64,000 nt of DNA from Ceratodon purpureus (lineage: Eukaryota; Streptophyta; Bryopsida; Pseudoditrichales; Ditrichaceae): assembly GCA_014871385.1 (NCBI GenBank), contig CM026426.1, positions 75,728,934 through 75,792,933 of the forward strand. Reading direction: 5' to 3'. Under the pieces are notes generated by a model. That model ran no database searches. It was not told where the DNA came from and saw only the letters and a list, made by a program, of their open reading frames with translations. Numbering within the stretch: the stretch's first letter is position 1; every line of letters begins with the position of its first letter. Position numbers and translations under genes: made by a program. This document shows positions 47,243 to 58,220 of the stretch, piece after piece.

Positions 47243-50200
47243 TCACTGACCTCCACCTTTGTGCTTCTTCGGCCTAGGCTCCCGTTTGGATGCCCGCACA
47301 GGTGACAGAACGTCCTCTGGAGCGTCCACATTCCTGGGACTCATGAGCAGATCCCCAGATGTGCCCTGCTTGGAGGAAGTCTTCTTTGAAGCAGCCTTCC
47401 GTTTGCCCTTCCCAGAGGACTCCTCCCCTTCCTGAACCCCTGAGGAATCACGGGATAAGTTACCCACAAGAGAGGAATCCTGCGCAGTACCATCGGTCTT
47501 ACTTCTCTTCATTGATCGTGTCTTAACCAGAGGGTTCTCATCCGGGCCAATCATCCGAGTTGCGCCCTTCACACCTTGAGTGACGAATGCGATTGACTTC
47601 CCTGTCAACTTGGTCTTGGCAGAGGGGTTAGATGAGGTTTGCTCGTCTGCCGTCGGCTGCCCGCCGACGGCAGCAGGAGGATCATGCCCTTCAATGCTCA
47701 CTGCAGGCTCCTGGGTTGGCTTCTAGACACGGAGAACCACTTCATCGTCAGGCCTCGATGCTAGAGGAACCTGCATCTTCTTTGGACGCCCCGCCTGGTC
47801 TAAATCACGTTCTGGCTCGGCGGGAGGAGTCTCCTGCTCTTGAAATGTAGGAGAAATAATACCGAAGCTGAGGGAGTCAGTTCCGGTCTCCCGTAGAACT
47901 TGCGACAGCGGTGGGTTCACGTAACGAGGATTCGATTCTTCCAGTGGTAATACGTCGGGTTCTGGTTCATAGTCTAAGTCCTCCGTGTCTCGCTCCTCTA
48001 CCTCTGCATCTCCAGTTGGAATGAAAGCCTCAGCTTGGTCGTCCTCGTTTCTTGGCTGTTCCTCAGCATCTCTAGCTTCATCTTCAACGTCTGGGTCGGG
48101 TACATCTGGTGGCTCCTCGTCGACATCGTCGTCGGAGTCCAGATAACTCTGTGAGCGAACCCCCGCAGTCTTCCCCGAACCCATACATCCACCCTTCCCG
48201 ACCAAATGGGCCTCCTCCGCATTCACACCTTAGTCGGCAGCCGTGAGAGTGCCAGTCCTGCCTCTAGCAGAGGCGGGGACAGACGGCCAGGCCCCAGACT
48301 GCGTGGTCTGAACTGGAGCTTGGACGGGCACGTTATAAACGCCCGGAATGAACGTCATATTCCGAACCCGATAGTGCGCTTCGTATCTCTCTTCCTCGGT
48401 ACGCACGATCTCAATTACAGTCAAATGGTTTTTCTGCAGCAGAACAAGACGAAACGGATAAGGAAATCTTCTACCCAAGAAACACGAAGGATTCAATCAG
48501 CGTCGGCTGCCCGCCCACGATCGGTGAGCAAACAGCGAAGGCACCAGAAGAGACTGCAGTAACTTACCAGAGCGAGGGCCGTGACGTTCCCCCCTCCCCA
48601 GCAATTGATCACCCGAACGTCCTCAATCTGCATCGCTTTCTCCAGAAGAGATTGGAGGAAAGAGTAACTAGCGTGGCAGTGTCCATTTGACCAATCCTCC
48701 CCAAGATGATCTTCTCCTTCGTCCACATAGGGAGGAAGCGGACATTTCAAACCAGTGAAGTCCGAGAAGGTATTCCATGCATCCCCGGGCGTTGTTCTTG
48801 GATACATAACGGACACATGAACCTTGGGTCTAGAGTCAATGAGAGAACTCCTTTGAAACCCGGCGGAACTATCAGGGAAGTACTGCATAGTATGAACCGT
48901 CCACGAATTACTCGTCAGCCTTGACACGCCTTGAAGAGTGTGATTACACTCAGCATCGAGTAGCCACAAGGATGGGGTGACAAGCTTATTCACCTTAATT
49001 GTATCTACCTCCCCATCCAGAATGACCTCCTCCTCCACCTCACGGTGAATCCTCTCAGCGACAGTTATAACGTGTTGTTGTCGCATGTTAGGCATCTCCT
49101 TTCCCGCTGGATCGTAGCCAAAGACCACGAACATCTCATACTGCGCCTTGTTGAAGGAGAATGCTCCGCGAACGTCAAGAGCTGTGCACACTTCACCCAG
49201 GTCCTGTGCAATCCGGGCATCGAACTGAACAGACGACTGCGAAGACTGGTCCACATCCGACTTCCAGTACTTTTGCACAATGTCTTTGAAGAATTCTGGT
49301 GTTGGCCCGTGCGACGGCGTGAGCGGATGATTCCGTCCCTTAAGCCACTCCTTCCCCTCAGGACTATCTTCCAAGTCAGCCCGAATATTACTAATCATTG
49401 TATCATTGAACCCCTTCTCGACTTCAAGGGAATTCCAGTCATCCATGCTCCACTCAATATGCTTCCCAGTCCCTGGTTTCTTCAGTGCAAAGCCCCTGTA
49501 AATACACATGAGCTCGTTTCGGACAACATACTCGTATTTCACATGCTTACACCAATTCTCCAATGATGATCCATCCCGTTGAACCACCTCTTTCCCAGTG
49601 ACCTTGACGTACACTTTAAGGTCCAGAATTTCCTTGGCCAGCCTCTTGCATTCGTGGTCCCGAAGACCGATCACGTACTGCATGTCGTTGAGTGTTATGT
49701 CCCGGCGGGCTGGCTTTGGGGGAAATCCTGGTTTCAAACCGTCCTCCCCGATGATCCTCCCCTCCTCCCAGGCGTCGAACACCAGTTGCCACTCGTTGTA
49801 TGTTTCGTCAGACACGAAGACTAAGGGCAGCTTGAAGGTTTGGGACGTAGGGGACTTTCCGAGAATCGGACTGAGGTACTCCTTGCAGAACTCCTGCAAG
49901 GAAGAAGAAAATGACATTGATAAATAAATCCCACTTCTACAATACGGAGAACCACTTGAGCGTCGGCGGTCCGCCGACGACTTTCAACTACATGTAAACA
50001 ACAGGAAAAGAGGAAGATGTGAATTACCTTCCATGCGCTGAAGTCATCTTTCTTGTCGATCCTCCCCCGCTCGATCCATTTGGCGCGCATCTTCGCCAGC
50101 TGGGACCTGAAACTTACTTCGGCGACTTTATCCTTCACCTCGATGTTTAATGCGTAAGAGACCTTAATGAGGGTATCCTTGTTATCAGCATATACAGGAA

Positions 50201-51413
50201 TGATATCGTGGTTAAGGTAATACTGCCGCATAGGAGAGTCCAGTGGTTCCTTCTCTCCCAGTTCTCGACAAGCCTCAAACGTGTGCTGGCCCCCAATTAT
50301 GTACCAATGGATGAGCTCATCTTCATACCAAGGTACCAGCTTAGATGTGCCGTCATCCAGTGTAAGTGAATACTTGACATTTAGGGCTGGCAGAGGTCGA
50401 AGAAGTCCTTCCAAGCCTTTAAGCTTAATCTCGCCCGTCACTGGATCCTTTACTCCGGGGTCACCACTCATAGGAAGGCAGTACAGCTCGGGCTTCTTCC
50501 GGATTGCTCCAAGTCCTTTGTAGAAAAGACTTATCTGATCCTGCCTCTTCCTGAATATCGCTCTGTACTTAAATTCGTCGGGAGCTATGTGTATCCTGTT
50601 ATATGGAATCTGACAAGGAAGGGCACGTTGCCCATTGGGGAAGCAGTGCCCAAGTCCCTCCTCCAACGTCTGGTACATGGCAAGGACGTCGGTGTCCTTT
50701 GTTTTGGAAGTGAGATTGTTTGCGAGCATGAGAGCTTCCGCCACGGTCTGCTTTTTCTCTTCCTTCTTCCCACCTTTCTTCTTCCCACCCTCGCCCTCAG
50801 CAGCCGCTGCCTTTCCCTTCTTCCTTCTCGATGACTCCCCTGTCGTCTGTGTCTCTCCGGTCTCGGGGGTGACTGTACCAGTGCCCGCTTCTACAGCAGA
50901 CTTGCGGCCGCCTCTTTTCTTTGCTGAAGGCTTAACTGAGTTCTTCGTCTTCTCTTCCATCACTTTGTCCCCGAGCGTATCAATCACGTCGAGTATCTGT
51001 TCAACAGCTATGTTCTCGCCCCTGCCCCAAGTAGCCGCATCCTGTACTTCTTTAGAGCACAAGCCATCCATGCACTTCTCAACCGGAATTACAACCGCAA
51101 AGCAGTCCACTGGTATGCCCTCCGCGACAAGAACCGATGCAAATACCAAGCACACGTTGTCGTTATCCTCGCATTCCCTGGCTCCAATAATCTCAAATCT
51201 TGGTCCACCTGCCATTTGCTTCTGACCTATTTTGGTCACGAAGCCCAGTGACGTGGGAGTGTCACGCCAGGTGATGCCCCACTCCGTTATCTTCGAATCA
51301 GCGAGGAATGTCACCCTCGGTTTCAAGCCGCGTGCTTGTATTCTTCCTTCAGGATCAACAACCTTGTCACAGAGCCATCGTAACCCATTTGGTTTTGCGG
51401 TGGGGTCGACCAT
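47243..51413 (-). CDS. ParB-like / DNA methyltransferase fusion gene 2
   Basis: Exons: 51413-50028, 49893-48568, 48433-47243; both introns are 134 bp, GT-AG, phase 0. N-terminus MVDPTAKPNGLRWLCDKVVD; a Lys/Gly-rich linker near residues 190-220; then a ParB-like block, LIHWYIIGGQHTFEACREL with IIPVYADNKDTLIKVSYALN, at about residues 365-410 (G-G-Q-H in place of G-x-x-R). The C-terminal part has VHVSVMYPRTTPGDAWNTFS, then SFLQSLLEKAMQIEDVRVIN and CWGGGNVTALAL joined by splicing to KNHLTVIEIVRTEEERYEAH. This parallels motifs I and II of gene 1 (LDLTAGVGS...GRHILAMEED) and fits a beta-class methyltransferase order. The last exon stays open through TAA (48232-48230) and TAG (47725-47723) for about 330 further codons of acidic then Lys/Ser-rich tail, including palindrome-encoded VGGQPT, to TGA 47243. 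Catalytic motif IV is not canonical. Confidence 0.6.
48434..48567 (-). other. intron with palindrome B, 134 bp
   Basis: Donor CTG|GTAAGTT and acceptor TGCTGCAG|AAA on the minus strand; phase 0. Palindrome copy 48502-48518 (one arm altered, GCCCAC) starts 49 bases after the donor, the same offset as in the other intron of this gene. Confidence 0.75.
49894..50027 (-). other. intron with palindrome B, 134 bp
   Basis: Donor AAG|GTAATTC and acceptor TTCCTTGCAG|GAG on the minus strand; phase 0. Palindrome copy 49962-49978 begins 49 bases from the donor. Length and palindrome offset equal those of intron 48434-48567. Confidence 0.8.
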
Positions 51414-51462
51414 CGCCCTGCAAAATTAGAATCACAAGATTGGACCATCAGATTCTCACTCC

Positions 51463-51924
51463 ATCGGCGGACAGCCGACGGGGGGAATAACCCATGTGAG
51501 AAAATAGAAAAATGAAGGACTTAGAAAGGGGTGGCGTCGGCGGTCAGCCGACGGGAGGAACAACCCCATGCGAGAGAACACAAAACATGAAGGGCAAAAG
51601 AAGGGGTGGCGTCGGCGGTCAGCCGACGGGAGGATCAACCCCATGCGAGAGAACACAAAACATGAAGGGCAAAAGAAGGGGTGGCGTCGGCGGACAGCCG
51701 ACGCCACGGGACAAACCCATGCGAGAAAACAGAAACATGAAGGACAAAAGAAGGAGTGGCGTCGGCGGACAGCCGACGGGAGGGACAAACCCATGCGAGA
51801 AAACAGAAACATGAAGGACAAAAGGAGGAGTGGCGTCGGCGGACAGCCGACGGGAGGGACAAACCCATGCGAGAGAACAGGATCATGAAGGACTCAAGAA
51901 GGGGAGCGTCGGCGGACAGCCGAC
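51463..51924 (+). repeat. 75-bp tandem array with palindrome B in every unit
   Basis: Seven palindrome copies at 51463, 51536, 51611, 51686, 51761, 51835 and 51908, spaced 73-75 bp. The unit reads palindrome, GGGAGGGACAAACCCATGCG, AGAGAACA, CATGAAGGACAAAAGAAGG, GGTGGC. It starts 50 bp upstream of the ATG of the ParB-methyltransferase gene, in the promoter region shared with the divergent DUF7869 gene. In layout it resembles an iteron or parS cluster beside a ParB gene. Confidence 0.95.
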
Positions 51925-52965
51925 TTGACAACTTACCCACTCTCGGAGGCTGCCATAACGTCGGCGGATGGCCTTTCACCGTCGGCGGATGACCTTTGAA
52001 CAGCAGCCGACGCGCGCAGGTGAAGGAGCCGACGCCCTCAACCCTAGCAGCCGACGCAGAAAAACCTAGCAGCCGACGCGACATTTGCGGAGCGCTGAGA
52101 AGAGGACAAAAGAGAGCTGAAAAAGAGAAGGCTGGAAATGAGGAGGAAATGTCGGGGGTGGCGGGTGTATACCCTGCAGACCCACACCTCCCGAGACTGA
52201 ATCGTCACGCCCGATGGATCATGACGTATGGCTATGTACATACCATCCATGCATGGATGGTCATCCCTAACATCCGTCCCATCACGCCACGTAGAATGAT
52301 GATGGGACGTCTTTTGACCTTTTTTCAATCCGTCACCAAGTCATGATGGCGTGGGCATGTGATGTGACAGCTGCTCCAATCGCCACGTTCAAATTCGTAA
52401 TAATGAACTAACATTGTTGTGTGACGGCGGGGGTATCTCGCCGCCATGATGGGATCTTGATCTGTCCAAGGCGCGCAAAATTGAATTCGATTCTGGCGCC
52501 AATTTGTACTCCTGGGAATTCATAACTAACCCCCCGTCAGATGCGCATACTTCATTCTATTTCTGTCATTGCACTTTCGATTCCCTCTGAGAGTGCTCCT
52601 GACGCACACGTTTCTTGAGAGGACCGTTATTATTCCCGCATGTGCTTAACTGTCCCGCACCTTCTGTTGCCGTTTCTGTTGTCTTCGTCTATCGTTTCTG
52701 ATTGGACGGTTGAGAGGAGTCTCTGATTGGACAGGTTAGGGACAGCATACTGCTTCTCAACTAAGGTCCCCTACAATTTCTGTCGGCGGACGTGGCCGTC
52801 ATCGTCGGCGGATGCTATTTCTGTGCACACTCCGAGTCGTACGATCCGCGTCGGCTGCCCGCCGAGTCGTCTTCGTTGTCGGCGGATACATTTTACTCCG
52901 TCGGCAAGGACACATCCCGTCGACCCTGTCGGCTGTCCGCCGACGAGGTCTTCATCTTTTATCCA
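51925..52965. promoter_or_regulatory. divergent promoter region of ParB-methyltransferase and DUF7869 genes
   Basis: About 1 kb lies between the iterated array and the DUF7869 ATG at 52966. It has palindrome half sites (51961, 51981, 52783, 52803) and full copies at 52850 and 52928 in the 5' leader of the plus-strand gene. The frame is open from 52792 upstream of ATG 52966, but this stretch is mostly palindromes, so I place the start at 52966. No clear TATA box was assigned. Confidence 0.5.
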
Positions 52966-55900
52966 ATGGAAGTAGAGCCGATCCAGACGTTTCTAAGGAA
53001 TGGCCGATCAGGGCGGTGGAAGGTTAAAAAGGGCGTTGTCGTGGCCCTTACTCATTCTGGGCTCTATTATGCAGGCAGGGCAGTGATCCAACGTGTTGTA
53101 GAATTTGATCCTATAGTGGTGGTGGTAAAAGTGATTGAGGTTTCAGACAGCATGGAAATGAATATACCATTTCCGGATGAGGGTGTGAAGTCCTTGAGCA
53201 ACTGCTTAGGACAAATGATATTGTGGGAGGCGGCCGACCTCAGGCCTTTCGGAGAGGTGGAAGACGATGACATCAACGCCGTCGGCTGCCCGCCGACGGA
53301 TGTTGAAGAAGATGTCAAGCCCGTTCAAGAATTCCTGGACCTCGCAGAGCAGATGGAAGTTGCGCTCCTCGAGGAATCCGGAGGCTCAAAGCGTTGTGTA
53401 GCCGCTGGAGTCATTTTGGAGTGCTCTCCTAAGGGAACGTGGGAGGGGTTCTTGATTCCTCACAGCTTCTTTTCAATAGTGAGAGTGTCGTCCGTCAATC
53501 CAGAATTCTCTGAAACACCTGCTTTCTACGAGTTACCGGATGTGTTAACGATCGGGTGTGCTGTGGGGCGATTGGTACTTTGGAGTGGATACAAGGTATG
53601 TCCACTTGTGAACGGCGCGTTGGCTGGCACATGTCCCGTCGGCTGCCCGCCGACGGAACCTCACTTGGGGAACGACAATGAAGAAATTGATGAAAGCAAC
53701 TCCGCTCCGTCTGAGCAGGATCTGGGGACTAGGTCTCCAATGAATATCAGCAGTGACGACGATGTGTCTAAACAAGGGGAATCCGACGTAGAAACAGATG
53801 ATCATTGTTGGGGTCCGGATTCCGGGACCTCGGGTACTCCTTCTACTCCAGATGCTCCTTATCCTGACCGCCACCTCTGGAGAAATCGGTATGTCGAACT
53901 TCTTAATGATGACCTATCAGTCCGTGGTAGAGCAATGATTCAAGTATGTTTACCGGACAAGGCATGTGATGATGAAGTCCTAGGAGATACAGAGGTTGGG
54001 GTTCTCTTCGTCTCTGAAGACGATCATCTGCAGATGACAACTCTCAGATGGCGTCTGACTCACACTCGGTTAGAAGGGGGTCACCTTCTCTCTGATATAA
54101 TTACTTACTGCTCCGAGAATTTAGCAGACGCCGACGCGGACGATGGTCTGGATGGTGTCCCGAAGAATGCCTATCGATCGGTGCGGAGGAAAGTTCGCGA
54201 AAAAGATGACGTCTCTTCCACTAAGCTTCGTCGAATGGTTGTCCCTGCTGAATGCCGCTTAGTGAGCTCAAAGCGCTGTTGCAAGGACCGATGTTGCCAG
54301 ACTTTTAGATGGGAAGATACTGTGAGTATTCGGCGTAAATTTTACGCAACAACATTCCAGGCGAGGCGAGAGATGTCCTTCGCTGTGCAAGGGCACTTAC
54401 ATACTGTACCCGGCAAGCGGAAGCTCTATGTTACTCTTGCGAACGTTGACGTATGTGAAGTGGCGTGGTATATCATTCACGGAGTATCGAAATCCGCGTA
54501 CTACAGCTACAAGGCTTCGGCCCGAAGTGGTCGTGTCAATGGGAGTCACGGAAATTCCGGTGTACATCGTCCCCAGATTCACACAATCCAGGCCCGCGCG
54601 ACGTTGACCACTATCGTTAATGAGAATGCCGACCAAATGCCCAATGAGTTTCGGATGATTGGCAAGAAGAGAGTGGCCGCGCTCAAAGTACTCCCGTCTG
54701 CGATGAACTGGAATCACATGCGCGAAATGGCCAACGCCGTAAGTTCCTCCTCATCTTCTTTCACTTTGGATAGTTTACTGAATTGTAGTGATTACTATCG
54801 TCGGCTGCCCGCCGACTGGATGACGAACTTCCCAACTGATCGACCTCACTCTGTGCTATTCAGGTCAATGAGCAGTGCAACGCGAAGCTGATTTCGCAGT
54901 CCTCCGTTAGTCGCATGAGGAAGGAGTACTTCCGCAACGTTGAGGTCAAGGCAGTAGGAAGTAATTTCTCCAAGTGCACTGAGTGTGACTTCCTCGTTGA
55001 ACTCATTGCCAAGTATCCAAGAGGGTCGGACGAGTGGCAGAGCTTGACAGAGGATAGGACCAGGCATTTGAACTATCAGCGAGCTTGTCGCAACATTTAT
55101 TACGGATGGACAACCCAATCTATACAGAGTCCTACTAAGTTCCTATGCATCATACATGATAAGATGGACACATCGAAAACAGCGATCCCCCGCATGCAAC
55201 GTATCACGAAGGCTACGGCAGGGCTTGGTCAAATTCCGATTTCCTGTACTGGAATGCTGACTCACGGTCACGGAGATGGCGCCTACGCACACTATGCAAC
55301 TGCCCTGTGGCCAGGAGACCCAAATTTCACAATCTCCTCGTTGTGCAGGGTATTCCGTGCCTTGGAGAGACTACCTGTCCGGGAGTCAAAAGCACTCTTC
55401 GAGGCACCGCCACAGAATGAATTCTTTGCAGCGCTAATGCATGGATCGTCACGTTGCATCCCCTCAATTCCACCTTCTAGAGATGAGCCACTCACTCCAC
55501 CTCTGCCTGGTAGGCCTGCTGTTCCTTTGCCGAAGAAGTTGTATCTCCAGCTTGACAATTCTGCGAAGGACAACAAGAACCGGTTTCTTCTAGCATTCTG
55601 CTCGTTGCTGACGGCGAGGCGAATATTCAAGGAAGTTACAGTTGGTTTCCTGATTGTGGGACACACACATGAGGACATCGACGCCCACTTCAGTCACCTG
55701 TCGAAACTCATTAAGCGAAAGAACACATACTGCCTTGCCGACCTTATGAAGGCATTCATGGATTCTCACAAGACAGTTGCCTTTATTCCAGAGGTTGTTC
55801 AGGAAGTGGCAGACTTCAAAAGTTATGTTGCTGATTTTCATCACGACGGAGGTAATGCGATAGAAGGTCACAGTGAAATGCATCTTTTTAAGTTCTATGT

Positions 55901-56877
55901 AGTGGAGGATGGGGAGGATGCGGGGTGGCCCGTGATGAGGTACAAGAAGCGTGCAACTGATCCGTCATGGCTTCCACCTGGCAAACCCGTGAAAATGTGG
56001 AGGGCAGACAAAGAGGGTAAACCACGTTTGCCCGTCGGTGATCCCAAACCGGTTCCTCATAAGCACTTATGGGGTAGTGTTGAAGTCGATGAGGGCAAGA
56101 AGAACGCGGATAAAGAGGTGGCAAGGGCAGCGGAGTGTTCAGAGAAGAGAAATTTCATTAAAAGTGGATTATCTAAGTACATTGAGTATTGGAGAACTGG
56201 CATGGCTCGGGATAAGAAATACGCACAAGACATGTTACCATATGTACTGTATTGGGAGCGAATTTTAAAGGAGGTCAACGAGCCACTGCCCCCCAATTCC
56301 GCCACCTTACAGGAAGGATTCTGGCCTATCTCAGACTGGAAGCGGGACCACGTCACCACATTCGATGCAGAGGACGAATATATACCGGATCCGGATATTC
56401 GTCCCGGTGACGAGGATGAGGTGGAGCCCTATCCTTTCTGTGGTCCGAAAAACTCTAGGCCGAAGTCTGTGTTTAACTCATATCGTGACGTTTTACGTGG
56501 CGATTGGGTTTTCTGTCGTCCGTGTAAGGAAGACCACCTACCCATTTGGATGGGTAGGGCGATAGAGCCTGTTATAATAGAGCCTGGTCCTAATTACGGT
56601 AAGTTCAAGGTTGAATGGTGGACTCCGATGAAGGGCAAGAAGGAAGGTAAGAAGAAGGTTGCGAGAGAGTGCTGGACAAGACGGTAGGAAAGGGAGTTGA
56701 CTCTTGCGGAGTGGGTGGAGTGTAAATCCGTTGTATACACTCATAGGACCAAGAAAACTACGCATGAGGGGCCCCCAAAGTCCCATCTAATACCCGAAGA
56801 TGTTGTGATTGCTGCCATGGCAAACTTTGAATCGCATGGAATCTCTATGAACTGGAATGACGAGGAGGAAGACTAGT
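52966..56877 (+). CDS. DUF7869-family putative transposase
   Basis: Exons 52966-54738 and 54864 onward; the intron 54739-54863 (125 bp, GTAAGT...TTCAG, phase 0) holds a palindrome at 54800. N-terminus MEVEPIQTFLRNGRSGRWKV; two in-frame palindromes give VGCPPT at 53281 and 53638; then a Cys-rich segment (CRLVSSKRCCKDRCCQTFRW). The C-terminal half has the DUF7869 signature: KLYLQLDNSAKDNKNRFLLA, LLTARRIFKEVTVGFLIVGH and THEDIDAHFSHLSKLIKR. The L-D-N-x-x-x-x-N-K-N and V-G-H-T-H-E-D-I-D blocks hold the conserved acidic residues of an RNase H-like, DDE-type fold (family knowledge; the role as transposase is inferred). A TAG at 56685-56687 interrupts; the same frame stays open 62 codons (ELTLAEWVECKSVVYTHRT to NWNDEEED) to TAG 56875-56877, directly before palindrome 56876. 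About 1,198 residues to the first stop. It is divergent from the ParB-methyltransferase gene and the only transposase candidate inside the TIRs. Confidence 0.75.
54739..54863 (+). other. intron with palindrome B, 125 bp
   Basis: GCC|GTAAGTTCC donor, CTATTCAG|GTC acceptor; phase 0, joining the two DUF7869 reading frames exactly. The palindrome copy 54800-54816 is near its middle. Confidence 0.85.
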
Positions 56878-57526
56878 CGGCTGCCCGCCGACGATTGTGA
56901 TCTTAGCTGTAGAAGATGTAGCTAGTGATGGTTTCCTCTGTAAACGTTATAGTTGAATATTGTAAACACTGTGATTCCTTCGAATAAGAATTGTATTCTA
57001 CCGTAGACCCAATACTAGTCATGTATTACGCTTTGTCTTCTATTTGTTGTTCTGATGCCTTAGTTTTCCTTCTTCGGTGGTCGTCGGCTGTCCGCCGATG
57101 CCTCTAACCATGTTAGATAAGCATCATGAACGGTGACTTTGTGAGGCTGGTCTATATTGTATGGCCTGTGATTTTTACGGTGGACACTGTTACTCTAGTC
57201 GGCTGCCCGCCGACGCTTTCCACAACATTTGTAGAACCACTATGCGCTTTGAGAAACTGGGAAAAAATATTTATCCATTTCATTATATTCTTATCGGAGT
57301 ACAACGGTAGTGTTCCGCCCTTTACATGTTACTTTGTATTGTGTATACATCAGAGATGCCACTACTCCTAAAGCCTCAGTAACAAATGCTAACCATGAAT
57401 TCTACAACTATCCGAGTGTGTGAAGCAGCTCTATTGAAAACGAGCTGGACAATTCTAACACACACTAATTCACCCTAAAGCCAAAAAACCAAAAAGCTGC
57501 ATATGGTCGCCAACGCCATGAAGCGA
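56878..57526. other. non-coding interval with palindromes
   Basis: No gene; palindrome copies at 56876, 57083 and 57198. It lies between the 3' ends of two convergent genes, so it probably holds both 3' ends. Confidence 0.6.
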
Positions 57527-58048
57527 TCAGTCCTTCGCAGTAGACTTGGCTCGGACAACACTACACCCAGTATCGACGGATGGATGCACGGATCCAAACG
57601 ACGAATACGTGGACTGCGGGCTTGCGTTCCCTCCGCACCACTGATCTTGGCCAGAGCACCGACTTCCAGCACCCTCCAAGATGTCGTATGCTTCGTCAAC
57701 AAGGCGGAGCCACCCTGCAGTTGACATGGTTTGCGTTGACACTTCCCCTGTGTGGCTGAAGTGAACACTGCCAACACTCCCGGACTCCTCGGACTCCTCG
57801 GACTCCTCGAACGTCAGTGGGAAGGCGATGCCGGAAGCGTCAGAGATCTCCAACAACTCAATGCTGTGAGCAATACTCCAAAACCACTGCGCACCTGGCT
57901 GCAGAAGGCGTGGGATGTATTTGAAAGCTGGAATGGCGGTATTGCGAGAACGGGCGACCACCGCCCTATACCATGGCCGGAGCTCCTCGAGGTTAGCCGG
58001 TGTCTCCCGACCAAATGGTCGCTCCACATTGCTACCCCGCCTCCCCAT
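57527..58048 (-). CDS. hypothetical 173-residue protein
   Basis: Starts MGRRGSNVERPFGRETPANL, has WYRAVVARSRNTAIPAFKYI and LQPGAQWFWSIAHSIELLEI, a short EESEESEES repeat encoded by CTCGGACTC units (57780-57808), then AGWLRLVDEAYDILEGAG, ending AKSTAKD (stop 57527). Composition is protein-like over its length. No family is recognised. It lies inside the TIR element at its right end, convergent with DUF7869. Confidence 0.4.
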   Translation of the reverse strand: MGRRGSNVERPFGRETPANLEELRPWYRAVVARSRNTAIPAFKYIPRLLQPGAQWFWSIAHSIELLEISDASGIAFPLTFEESEESEESGSVGSVHFSHTGEVSTQTMSTAGWLRLVDEAYDILEGAGSRCSGQDQWCGGNASPQSTYSSFGSVHPSVDTGCSVVRAKSTAKD

Positions 58049-58074
58049 AACGACAAAATATTGGACAATATGCG

Positions 58075-58134
58075 ACTAACTTCTACAGTATGCGACATGC
58101 TTCTACAGTATGCGACCTTCTTCTACAGTAGACA
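58075..58134 (+). repeat. short tandem repeat, about 24 bp x 3
   Basis: Three units of CTTCTACAGTATGCGAC type, the last running into a palindrome-B half site (CAGCCGAC near 58132). Confidence 0.6.
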
Positions 58135-58220
58135 GCCGACGAGTTCGTCTAGTAAACTGGTAAACGTTCTAGTAATCCACTTCTCTAGGGTTTTCTGGAC
58201 GACTAATTGCCAACGTTGAC

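Noticed and set aside
51512-51888. Open frames reading a repeated G-V-G-G-Q-P-T peptide
   Set aside because: They are translations of the 75-bp palindrome array in the promoter; no conserved protein context.
51463-51924. CRISPR array
   Set aside because: Regular spacing and palindromic repeats look similar, but the spacers are near-identical to each other, the genome is eukaryotic and no cas genes occur.
52792-52965. Starting the DUF7869 protein at 52792
   Set aside because: The extra 58 codons have no ATG start and are largely palindrome and half-site sequence; the ATG at 52966 is a better start.
17674-56877. Alternative genetic code with TAA/TAG read as glutamine, suggested by many in-frame TAR codons followed by open frame
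   Set aside because: Long conserved frames (DUF7869 and ParB-methyltransferase gene 2) use CAA/CAG for many Gln codons with no TAR for hundreds of codons, TAG and TAA also end genes, and TGA interrupts other frames. Decay or readthrough explains the few cases better.
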